NCBI GenBank assembly: GCA_035701465.1
Contig: DASSMU010000192.1
Location: forward strand, 1-17,722
Source: VRUE01 sp035701465
Lineage (GTDB): Bacteria > Actinomycetota > Thermoleophilia > Solirubrobacterales > 70-9
Direction: 5' to 3'
Length of the DNA: 17,722 nt
Positions 1-6,010 of this stretch are shown here, one piece after another. Numbering within the stretch: the first letter of the stretch is position 1; the number at the start of each line of letters is the position of its first letter. The notes below the pieces were generated by a model, which had not been told where the DNA came from, made no database searches, and saw only the letters and a list, made by a program, of their open reading frames with translations. The position numbers and the translations under genes are program-made.

Positions 1-255
1 CACGTTGCGCAGCTCCCGGACGTTGCCCGGCCAGGCGTGCGCGACGAGCGCCGCCATGGCGTCGGGCGCGAGCCCCTCCACCATGCGCGCCAGCTCCGCC
101 GCCAGCCGCTCCAGCTCGCCCGGCTCCGCCGAGACCACCTCGAGCACCTCGGCGCCGAAGCGCAGCGCGTGCTTGAGGGCGTGGAAGCCCTCGAGCACAG
201 CCAGGCCGCCGTCGCGGCGCGCGGCTCGGTAGCGCTGCACGAGGGCGTCACTCAC
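1..255 (-). CDS. Partial gene: TrmH/SpoU-like N-terminus joined to a sigma-54-activator-like motif
   Basis: Only the first 85 codons are visible; the gene runs off the left edge. Start is GTG at 255-253, because an in-frame TAA lies two codons upstream. Residues about 4-42 (ALVQRYRAARRDGGLAVLEG, then FHALKHALRFGAEV) resemble the N-terminal substrate-binding region of TrmH/SpoU-family RNA 2'-O-methyltransferases as I remember them from actinobacteria. Residues about 62-85 read GLAPDAMAALVAHAWPGNVR followed by ELRNV, which is the helical-lid signature (WPGNVREL) of sigma-54-dependent AAA+ activators. The Walker A, GAFTGA and Walker B segments that should precede that lid are absent, since only about 60 residues come before it. 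It lies 19 bp downstream of the FAD oxidoreductase on the same strand and may be co-transcribed. No clear Shine-Dalgarno is seen. The reading frame is well supported; the function is not. Confidence 0.6.
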   Translation of the reverse strand, partial: MSDALVQRYRAARRDGGLAVLEGFHALKHALRFGAEVLEVVSAEPGELERLAAELARMVEGLAPDAMAALVAHAWPGNVRELRNV

Positions 256-274
256 CGCTTAATCATGACCGGAT

Positions 275-1456
275 TCAGGACACGGAAGACGAGCCGACGG
301 CGGGGGCGAGATCGTCGTTGCCGCCGAGCGAGTCGATGAACGAGGTCAGGTAGCGCCCGATCACCTTGCCGTCCTGCGGGGGCCACTGCGGTTGCTCGCC
401 GAGGCTGGAGATTTCGCCATGACCACCGGTCGGGCGGCCGTAGAGGTGGAGCGGCTCACGTCCGGTCCAGAGCACCCCGCGCAGGATCGGATCGAAGAGC
501 TGCGGCTCGACCTCAGCGCCGGCCTCGGCAGCGATCGCCTCTGCGACCGCATCGGCCTGCTGGGTGGCGATCCCACCCTGCTTGATCGGGAAGGCGGTGA
601 CGTCGCCCACCGCGAAGACTCCCTCCCGGCCGATCACCCGGCAGTGCTCGTCGACGCCGACGAACCCGTCGGGGTCGTGGGGGATGCCGGCGATCTGCCG
701 CCCTTCCAGGCGCGGCAGGCTGATCACCGCGTCGGCCTCGACCTCCTCCCCCGGCGCGACCCTGAGGCGGCCGTTCTCGAACTTGACCGGGTGGGCGCCA
801 GCGATGACTTCGATGCCGCGTTCCTCCAGTAGGCGGCTCATCTGCTCGCCGACGCGGACGCCGAACAGCCCTAGGGGTACGTCCTCGGGGGTGACGACGG
901 TGAGACGGGTGCGAAGCGGGCTGGCCTTGGCGACCTCGGTGGCCGCCAGCAGGGCGAGCTCGTAGAGCGGCAACGCCCAGCTGCGCCCGCCGGGCATCGT
1001 GAAGACGAGGCGGCGCAACGACCCGGTACGGAGGTCCGCGATCGTGTCGCCGACCTGGCCTTCGTCGGCGACGCCCCAGAAGGTGACGGCGCCGGGCACG
1101 GCCGCGAGCATGCGCACCCCGCTGGCGATTACCAGGTGGTCGTAGCGCAGGCGCTCACCGTCGCGGGTGACGGCGAGCCGGCGGCCGGCGTCGACCGAGA
1201 CGATGCCGCCAGGGTGGAAGGAGGCGCCGCAGCGCTCGGCGACCTGCTGCAGGTCGTAGCGAAAGACCCGTGCCGCGCCGTAGGGCTCGCCGACGGCGAA
1301 GGGGCGGAAGACGAACTCGTGGCGAGGATCGCGCACGTCCACCTCGACCTGCTCGCTGGCGAGGTCCCGCAGGGCCAACGCCGCCTCGATGCCGGCGATG
1401 CCGCCCCCCGCGACCAGCACCTTCTGCTTCCCCCCACGCTGACCGTCGTCTGTCAT
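275..1456 (-). CDS. FAD-dependent pyridine nucleotide-disulfide oxidoreductase (NDH-2/sulfide:quinone reductase-like)
   Basis: A 393-residue cytoplasmic or membrane-peripheral flavoprotein. Residues 17-22 (GGGIAG) form the dinucleotide-binding glycine motif after strand VLVAG. The C-terminal half carries the second FAD motif GVFAVGDVTAFPIKQGG followed by IATQQADAVAEAI, typical of NDH-2, ferredoxin reductase and sulfide:quinone reductase relatives. The whole length matches this family (about 380-430 residues). The visible cysteines (AERCGA near 74 and DEHCRV near 271) do not form the redox pair of classical sulfide:quinone reductases, so a simple NAD(P)H- or quinone-linked oxidoreductase is more likely than a sulfide oxidase. 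Substrate cannot be assigned. The start ATG at 1456 follows a region with no strong Shine-Dalgarno. The gene is followed at 19 bp by the partial gene at the left edge. Confidence 0.85.
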   Translation of the reverse strand: MTDDGQRGGKQKVLVAGGGIAGIEAALALRDLASEQVEVDVRDPRHEFVFRPFAVGEPYGAARVFRYDLQQVAERCGASFHPGGIVSVDAGRRLAVTRDGERLRYDHLVIASGVRMLAAVPGAVTFWGVADEGQVGDTIADLRTGSLRRLVFTMPGGRSWALPLYELALLAATEVAKASPLRTRLTVVTPEDVPLGLFGVRVGEQMSRLLEERGIEVIAGAHPVKFENGRLRVAPGEEVEADAVISLPRLEGRQIAGIPHDPDGFVGVDEHCRVIGREGVFAVGDVTAFPIKQGGIATQQADAVAEAIAAEAGAEVEPQLFDPILRGVLWTGREPLHLYGRPTGGHGEISSLGEQPQWPPQDGKVIGRYLTSFIDSLGGNDDLAPAVGSSSVS

Positions 1457-1756
1457 CGCTACGACACTAAGTCCGTCTGACGATCAGGCCATCCGCAGGA
1501 ACCCGCCGATCGACTGCGGATTTGCCGCGAGCCGTGAAGAGGCGGGCAACCACCCGGGCGGTGCTCGGGTTTCCCTGATGTAAGTCGCCACCGGGGTAGG
1601 TTCGGTGCATGAGCGAGTCGACGGTGGTTGGAGGCCAACGCGGCAGAGCCCGCACCTGGCGCCGACCTGCCTCGCAACAGGAGGTGGATGCGAGAAGGCC
1701 CTCTCGCCTCCGTTCGAAGACATCCTCTGCGCGGTACGGCAGCCGCCACAATGCCG
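1457..1756. other. Intergenic stretch without a recognisable intact gene
   Basis: About 300 bp between the oxidoreductase start and the USP remnant. Open frames exist on both strands but none shows a family resemblance or a convincing ribosome-binding site. A TANNNT element (TAGGTT, 1596-1601) sits 7 bp before an ATG at 1609, which could mark the old promoter of the decayed USP gene. The minus-strand promoter for the oxidoreductase must also lie here, but no clear -35/-10 pair is seen. Confidence 0.4.
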
Positions 1757-1888
1757 AGGCCGTGCGGCAGGAGATAGCGCTCGGCGGCGGTCAAGGCGCT
1801 GGGCAGCGTCAGCGAGCGGGTCGTGCACCGCGCTCCCTGCTCGGCCCTGGTCGTCCCACCGATTCCGGCGCTCGTGGCGCTCGACTAA
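1757..1888 (+). pseudogene. Universal stress protein C-terminal remnant
   Basis: The stretch ending at the TAA at 1886-1888 translates (from 1778) as RSAAVKALGSVSERVVHRAP followed by CSALVVPP and a short tail. This is the canonical C-terminal end of a USP domain (GSVSERVVHRAPCPVLVV), including the Gly-Ser ATP-phosphate loop. An in-frame TAG at 1775-1777 cuts the frame exactly where a GSRRY-type segment would be expected, and no open USP N-terminus can be read upstream in that frame. An ATG at 1609 opens MSESTVVGG in a different frame, reminiscent of a USP first strand, so the whole 1609-1888 stretch may be a deleted and frameshifted copy. It converges with the phosphoribosyltransferase gene, 15 bp away. 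The C-terminal match is convincing by eye; the upstream extent is uncertain. Confidence 0.55.
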
Positions 1889-1903
1889 AGAAGGCTGCGC
1901 ACC

Positions 1904-2566
1904 TCAGGCTGCAGCGTTTCTTGCGGTACCGAGAGCAAAGATCACCTCCTGGTCGGAGACCTGAGAGAAATCCCGGTACCACTGGCCCACCCCGTACAGC
2001 AGCGGCGGCGCGACCAGGCAAACGACGTCGTCGGCCTCCCCCCGCAGGCGTGCCAGCGAGTCGGGCGGGCAGACGGGCACGGCGAGAACCAGGCGGCGGG
2101 GGTGGAGGCGGCGGATCGCGCGCAGGGCGGCGGTGTCGGTGACACCGGTCGCGACCCCGTCGTCGACGACGATCACGGCGCGGCGTTCGAGCGGCAGCGC
2201 CGGCCGATCGCCGCGGTAGGCGGCCACGCGGCGACGCAGCTCCGCGGTCTCGCGGGCGACGATCGCCTCAAGCGTGCCGTTCTCGATGCCCAGCACCGCC
2301 AGCGCCTCGGGGTCGAAGACCCGGGTGCCGTCCTCGGCGATCGCGCCGATCCCGTACTCGGGGTTGTGGGGGGCGCCGAGCTTGCGCACCGAGAGGATCT
2401 CCAGCGGGGCGCCCAGAGCCGTCGCGATCTCTTCGGCCACCGGCACACCGCCGCGGGGCAGGCCGACGACCACCGGGTCCTCGCCCGCCAGCGGCAGCAG
2501 TCGCTCGGCCAGCTGCCGCCCGGCGTCGTGGCGATCTGCAAAGCGGGTTTCGGACGCCTCCTCCAT
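1904..2566 (-). CDS. Phosphoribosyltransferase family protein
   Basis: A 220-residue cytoplasmic protein of the type I phosphoribosyltransferase fold. The PRPP-binding motif VIVVDDGVATGVT is at residues 131-143, with the two acidic residues followed by a G/T-rich loop. The N-terminal part FADRHDAGRQLAERLL (9-24), VVVGLPRGGVPVAEEIA (32-48) and VRKLGAPHNPEYGIGA (60-75) is the hallmark of the stand-alone family often annotated only as phosphoribosyltransferase; Rv0571c of the Mycobacterium DosR regulon belongs to it. The physiological substrate is not known, and it is not an obvious purine-salvage enzyme. Start ATG at 2566 lies 3 bp after the stop of a 29-codon ORF on the same strand, which suggests translational coupling. 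It is divergent from the USP-PEP synthase pair. Confidence 0.88.
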   Translation of the reverse strand: MEEASETRFADRHDAGRQLAERLLPLAGEDPVVVGLPRGGVPVAEEIATALGAPLEILSVRKLGAPHNPEYGIGAIAEDGTRVFDPEALAVLGIENGTLEAIVARETAELRRRVAAYRGDRPALPLERRAVIVVDDGVATGVTDTAALRAIRRLHPRRLVLAVPVCPPDSLARLRGEADDVVCLVAPPLLYGVGQWYRDFSQVSDQEVIFALGTARNAAA

Positions 2567-2569
2567 GGC

Positions 2570-2659
2570 TCAGGAGACCCCGAAGGTCTCGGCCGTGTCG
2601 TCGGAGTTGCCGCCGTGAGCGAAGTGGCCGTGCCGCTCGATCACGTCGCGAATCGTCAT
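2570..2659 (-). CDS. Small hypothetical ORF preceding the phosphoribosyltransferase (29 aa)
   Basis: ATG at 2659-2657 opens a 29-residue frame beginning MTIRDVIERHGHFAHGG and ending DDTAETFGVS, with stop TGA at 2572-2570. The next start, the phosphoribosyltransferase ATG at 2566, comes only 3 bp later, the spacing of co-translated genes. The peptide is hydrophilic, histidine- and aspartate-rich, and has no signal or membrane segment. Its last codons encode a perfect 6-bp hairpin (2574-2590) that would sit over the downstream gene's start region. Ribosome-binding support is weak (GAGA about 10 bp upstream). It could be a true small protein or a leader peptide controlling the downstream gene; I do not recognise the sequence. 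Confidence 0.4.
   Translation of the reverse strand: MTIRDVIERHGHFAHGGNSDDTAETFGVS
2574..2590 (-). promoter_or_regulatory. Hairpin just upstream of the phosphoribosyltransferase start
   Basis: GAGACC-CCGAA-GGTCTC is a perfect 6-bp inverted repeat with a 5-nt loop, located 8-24 bp upstream of the start codon at 2566 and inside the 3' end of the 29-codon ORF. In mRNA it would occupy the region where the downstream ribosome-binding site should lie, so unfolding by a ribosome translating the small ORF could couple the two genes. The structure is seen; the role is inference. Confidence 0.35.
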
Positions 2660-2691
2660 CGGTCGATTCTCTGTGCTTTGCGCACGCGATT

Positions 2692-2734
2692 CATCGGGGT
2701 ATTACCCAGGGCTGTGTTCGGCTTTTCCCCGATG
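2692..2734. promoter_or_regulatory. Nested inverted repeats in the divergent promoter region
   Basis: Between the divergently transcribed phosphoribosyltransferase unit and the USP gene, CATCGGGG (2692-2699) and CCCCGATG (2727-2734) form perfect 8-bp arms. Overlapping the left arm is a compact dyad GGGTATTACCC (2697-2707). A dyad centred in a 156-bp divergent intergenic region is a natural place for a shared operator, for example of a NarL/DosR-type response regulator. No promoter hexamers were assigned with confidence. Confidence 0.35.
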
Positions 2735-2815
2735 CCAGGGCAGATGAACGCGCATAGATTCGCGGGCAGTGCAGACCGGGCCAACAAACCAAGGCGAAAG
2801 GCGGGTAGGAGATAG

Positions 2816-3652
2816 ATGCGACTACTGGTCGGCTTCGACAGGAGCGACGGCGGGCGCGACGCGCTGGAGCTGGCCCGGACGGTGGGGGCGCCTGCGGAGG
2901 CGAGCGTCCTGGTCGTCGCGGTGATCCCCTACGGGCCACTGCCGGTCGACTTCGAGGCGCTGGAAGAAGATGCCGCGAAGGAAGCCGAGCCGCTGTTCGA
3001 GGAAGCGAGCGAGCGCCTCGACGGGCTCACGGTCGAGACCCGCGGCTTCGGCGGCGGCTCGCCGGCCGGGGTGATGACCGAAATCGCCGAAGCGGAGGAT
3101 GTGGACCTGGTCGTCGTCGGCTCTCCCCATCGCGGGGCGATCGGGAGGGCGATGATCGGCAGCGTCGCCGAGAGCCTCCTGCACGGCGCCCCCTGCCCCG
3201 CCGTCGTTGCGCCGCGCGGCTACGCGGACGAGCGCCACGAACCCTTTCGCCGGATCGCCGTCGCCTACGACGGCACTCCCGAAGCAAAGGTGGCGCTGCG
3301 CCGGGCGGAAGCTGTCGCGATGCGGACCGACGCGGCGCTCGAGATCCTCACCGTCGTCGCCCCGCCGGTGGCGGCGCCCGGCGTCGTCGGCTACACGCCG
3401 ATCGACCCTCCCGAGCCGGACAAAATCCTCAACGAGGCGGTCAACTCGGTCGACGGCAAGCTGGCCGCCCACGGGCGACGGCTCGACGGGCCGCCGGCGA
3501 CGACACTCGCCGAGGCCTGTGAGGACGGGGTCGACCTGCTCGTCGCCGGCTCGCGCCGCTACGGGCCGGTGATGCGGGTCCTGCTGGGATCGGTCTCGAC
3601 GCAACTGATCCACATGGCGCCGTGTCCCGTCCTGGTGGAGCCGCGGCCATGA
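2816..3652 (+). CDS. Tandem-domain universal stress protein
   Basis: A 278-residue cytoplasmic protein made of two USP (UspA) domains, residues about 1-135 and 144-278, each starting with a strand of the type LLVGFDRSDGG or IAVAYDGTPEA and ending APCPAVVAP or APCPVLVEP. USP domains bind ATP through G-2x-G-9x-G(S/T). The terminal Gly-Ser is kept in both (115-116 and 258-259), but the second glycine is His105 in domain 1 and Arg248 in domain 2, so nucleotide binding may be altered. An AGGAG at 2807-2811 supports the ATG at 2816. The stop overlaps the ppsA start (ATGA), so the two are co-translated. Two-domain USPs of this size are typical in actinobacteria and respond to energy, redox or hypoxic stress. 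Confidence 0.93.
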   Translation: MRLLVGFDRSDGGRDALELARTVGAPAEASVLVVAVIPYGPLPVDFEALEEDAAKEAEPLFEEASERLDGLTVETRGFGGGSPAGVMTEIAEAEDVDLVVVGSPHRGAIGRAMIGSVAESLLHGAPCPAVVAPRGYADERHEPFRRIAVAYDGTPEAKVALRRAEAVAMRTDAALEILTVVAPPVAAPGVVGYTPIDPPEPDKILNEAVNSVDGKLAAHGRRLDGPPATTLAEACEDGVDLLVAGSRRYGPVMRVLLGSVSTQLIHMAPCPVLVEPRP

Positions 3653-5976
3653 GCCCTCGCGGCGCAACCACGACCGCAAGCGACGTCGTTCGCGGCTTCG
3701 AACAGCTCTCCCGGGCCGACGTCGACTACGCCGGCGGCAAGGGGGCCAATCTCGGCGAGCTGACCGCCGCCGGCATCCCGGTCCCCTCCGGTTTCGTCGT
3801 CGGAGCGCCGACCTACGCCGCGTTCTGCGACGCCAGCGGCCTGCGCAGCCGGATCGAAGAGCGGCTCGCTGCGGTCGACGTCGAGGACACCGAGAGCCTC
3901 GAGCGGGCGGCGACAGAGGTGCGCGCGATGGTCGAAGAGGAGTCGCTGCCGGACCCCCTCGCCGCCGCCATCGGCGACGCCTACGACCGCCTCGCCGCAA
4001 CCGCGGGCGCCGCCGATACGCCGGTCGCGGTGCGCTCCTCGGCGACGGCGGAGGACACCGAGTCCGCCTCCTTCGCCGGCATGAACGAGACGCTCCTCAA
4101 CGTCCGCGGCCGCGACGCAGTGCTCGAAGCGGTCCGCCAGTGCTGGTCCTCGCTCTTCGGCGCCCGCACGATCTACTACCGCGCCAAGCGCGGCTTCGGC
4201 CAGGCCGACATGGACATCGCCGTCGTCGTCCAGCGCCAGATCGAGTCGGCTCGCTCCGGGGTGATGTTCACGATTGACCCTGCCTCGGGTGCCACCGACC
4301 GGCTGATCATCGAGGGCGCCTTCGGGCTGGGAGAGTCGGTCGTCTCCGGCTCGGTCTCGCCCGACCGCTACGTCGTCGGCAAGGAGAAGCTGACGACCCT
4401 GCAACGCGAAGTACGGCGCAAGGAGCTGACGATCGAGCCGCTTCCCGGCGGCGGCACGAGGACCCGTGAGCTTGGCGAGCACGAGGCCGAACAGCCGGTG
4501 CTGAGCGACGAGGAGGTGCGCAGCGTCGCCGACCTCGGCGTCCGCATCGAGGTGCACTACGGGGCGGCCCAGGACACCGAGTGGGCGATTGACGAGGCGG
4601 GCAAGATCTGGATGCTGCAGTCTCGTCCGGTCACCGCGAGCGGGGGCAAGGTGCTGGACGAGCCGGAGCAGCAGCGCGGCGCCGTGCTCGTGCGCGGCCT
4701 CGGCGCGGCTCCCGGAATCGCCGACGGCTCGGTGCGGGTGATCGGCGAGCTCGCCGGCGCCGACGGGCTGCTCGAGGGCGAGGTCCTCGTCACCCACATG
4801 ACCGCGCCGGACTGGGTGCCGCTGATGCGCAAGGCGGCGGCGATCGTCACCGACTCGGGCGGGATGACCTGCCACGCCGCGATCGTCTCCCGCGAGCTGG
4901 GGATCCCCTGTGTGGTCGGCACCGCCGAGGCGACCAAGATCCTGCGCGACGGCGAGCTGGTCACGGTCGACGCCGGCGAGGGCGTGGTCACGGAGGGAGC
5001 GACGGCACCGGTGGCGCCGAGCGCGGCAGAGACGGCAAGCGCAGCCGCAGCCGCCCCGGCGGCACCGGTGACGGGCACTAAGGTCCTCGTCAACCTCTCC
5101 GAGCCCTCGCAGCTGGAGCGGGTGGCAAGCCTGTCGGTCGACGGGGTCGGCCTACTGCGGGCGGAGCTGATGGTGGTCGAGGCTCTGGAGGGGGTGCACC
5201 CACGGTTGCTGATCGAGCAGGAGCGCAGCGAGCAGTTTGTCGAGCGTATGGCCGCCTCGCTGACCGCCTTCGCCAATGCCTTCGCGCCGCAGCCGATCAC
5301 CTACCGGACGATCGACTTCCGCACCAACGAGTTCCGCGGTCTGCAGGGCGGCGAGCGCTTCGAGCCCGAGGAGTCCAACCCGATGATCGGCTACCGCGGC
5401 GCTCTGCGCTACACGCGCGAGCCCGATCTGCTCGGCCTCGAGCTGGACGCGATCGGCCGGGTCTGGGACGAGGGCCACACCAACTTCCACGTGATGATCC
5501 CCTTCGTCCGCACCCCGCGCGAGGTGGTCGCGGTGCGCGAGCAGATGGAGGCAGCGGGCCTGCTCTCCCGCCCCGGCTTCGAGCTCTGGGTGATGGCCGA
5601 GGTGCCCTCGGTGCTCTTCCACCTCCCCCGCTACGCCGAGCTGGGCGTTACCGGAATCTCGATCGGCTCCAACGACCTGACCCAGCTGGTGCTCGGCGCC
5701 GACCGCGACTCCGAGCTGGTCGCCGAGGTCTTCGACGAGCGCGACGCCGCCGTCACCGAGTACATCGCCCAGCTGCTCACCCGCGCCCGCGAGCTCGGCC
5801 TGCAGACCTCGATCTGCGGCCAGGCGCCCTCGGTCTACCCCGAGTACGCCGAGATTCTCGTGCGGGCCGGGATCGACGCGATCTCGGTCAACATCGACGC
5901 CGTCGAGCGGGCTCGCCGCCTGATCGCGGCGGCGGAGCAGCGACTGCTGCTGGACAAGGCTCGCCTGGCGAGTTAG
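3649..5976 (+). CDS. ppsA: Phosphoenolpyruvate synthase (pyruvate, water dikinase)
   Basis: A 775-residue enzyme (EC 2.7.9.2) making PEP, AMP and phosphate from pyruvate, ATP and water, the entry step of gluconeogenesis from pyruvate. The N-terminal ATP-grasp domain starts GGKGANLGELTAAGIPVPSG and contains VAVRSSATAEDTESASFAGM. DTEWAIDEAGKIWMLQSRPV closes that domain. The swivelling phosphohistidine domain has GGMTCHAAIVSRELGIP with catalytic His409. An Ala/Pro-rich linker near residues 450-480 precedes the PEP/pyruvate TIM barrel, with SIGSNDLTQLVLGADRD and the catalytic Cys723 in TSICGQAPS. All key residues are present and length is normal. ATG at 3649 overlaps the USP stop as ATGA, with a GGAG about 10 bp upstream; a GTG nine codons earlier lies inside the USP gene and is less likely. 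The 3' end forms half of a long hairpin shared with treT. Confidence 0.95.
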   Translation: MSPRGATTTASDVVRGFEQLSRADVDYAGGKGANLGELTAAGIPVPSGFVVGAPTYAAFCDASGLRSRIEERLAAVDVEDTESLERAATEVRAMVEEESLPDPLAAAIGDAYDRLAATAGAADTPVAVRSSATAEDTESASFAGMNETLLNVRGRDAVLEAVRQCWSSLFGARTIYYRAKRGFGQADMDIAVVVQRQIESARSGVMFTIDPASGATDRLIIEGAFGLGESVVSGSVSPDRYVVGKEKLTTLQREVRRKELTIEPLPGGGTRTRELGEHEAEQPVLSDEEVRSVADLGVRIEVHYGAAQDTEWAIDEAGKIWMLQSRPVTASGGKVLDEPEQQRGAVLVRGLGAAPGIADGSVRVIGELAGADGLLEGEVLVTHMTAPDWVPLMRKAAAIVTDSGGMTCHAAIVSRELGIPCVVGTAEATKILRDGELVTVDAGEGVVTEGATAPVAPSAAETASAAAAAPAAPVTGTKVLVNLSEPSQLERVASLSVDGVGLLRAELMVVEALEGVHPRLLIEQERSEQFVERMAASLTAFANAFAPQPITYRTIDFRTNEFRGLQGGERFEPEESNPMIGYRGALRYTREPDLLGLELDAIGRVWDEGHTNFHVMIPFVRTPREVVAVREQMEAAGLLSRPGFELWVMAEVPSVLFHLPRYAELGVTGISIGSNDLTQLVLGADRDSELVAEVFDERDAAVTEYIAQLLTRARELGLQTSICGQAPSVYPEYAEILVRAGIDAISVNIDAVERARRLIAAAEQRLLLDKARLAS

Positions 5977-6004
5977 TCCCGCATAGCGGCAACAACTCGC
6001 CAGG
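5964..6004. terminator. Bidirectional hairpin between convergent ppsA and treT-like genes
   Basis: CCTGGCGAGTT (5964-5974) and AACTCGCCAGG (5994-6004) form perfect 11-bp arms. Inside the 19-nt loop, CCGC-ATA-GCGG (5979-5989) forms a second small stem, giving a compound stem-loop. It straddles the ppsA stop codon and lies 6 bp from the convergent treT stop, the expected position for a terminator serving both strands. No U-tract follows on either strand, so it may act as an RNA 3'-end stabiliser or a weak, factor-assisted terminator. Confidence 0.6.
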
Positions 6005-6010
6005 TGCAAC

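Noticed and set aside
1484..1828. Minus-strand frames upstream of the oxidoreductase
   Set aside because: Composition is Arg/Pro/Ser-rich without motifs, several frames overlap each other, and the plus strand carries the USP remnant.
2102..2815. Long plus-strand open frame opposite the phosphoribosyltransferase
   Set aside because: It is antisense to a clearly recognised family; the translation has no family resemblance and no ribosome-binding site. A shadow of GC-rich third codon positions.
3559..4875. Long minus-strand open frame opposite the USP/ppsA genes
   Set aside because: Lies wholly antisense to two strongly supported genes; Arg/Asp/Gly/His/Leu-rich composition typical of reverse-frame shadows.
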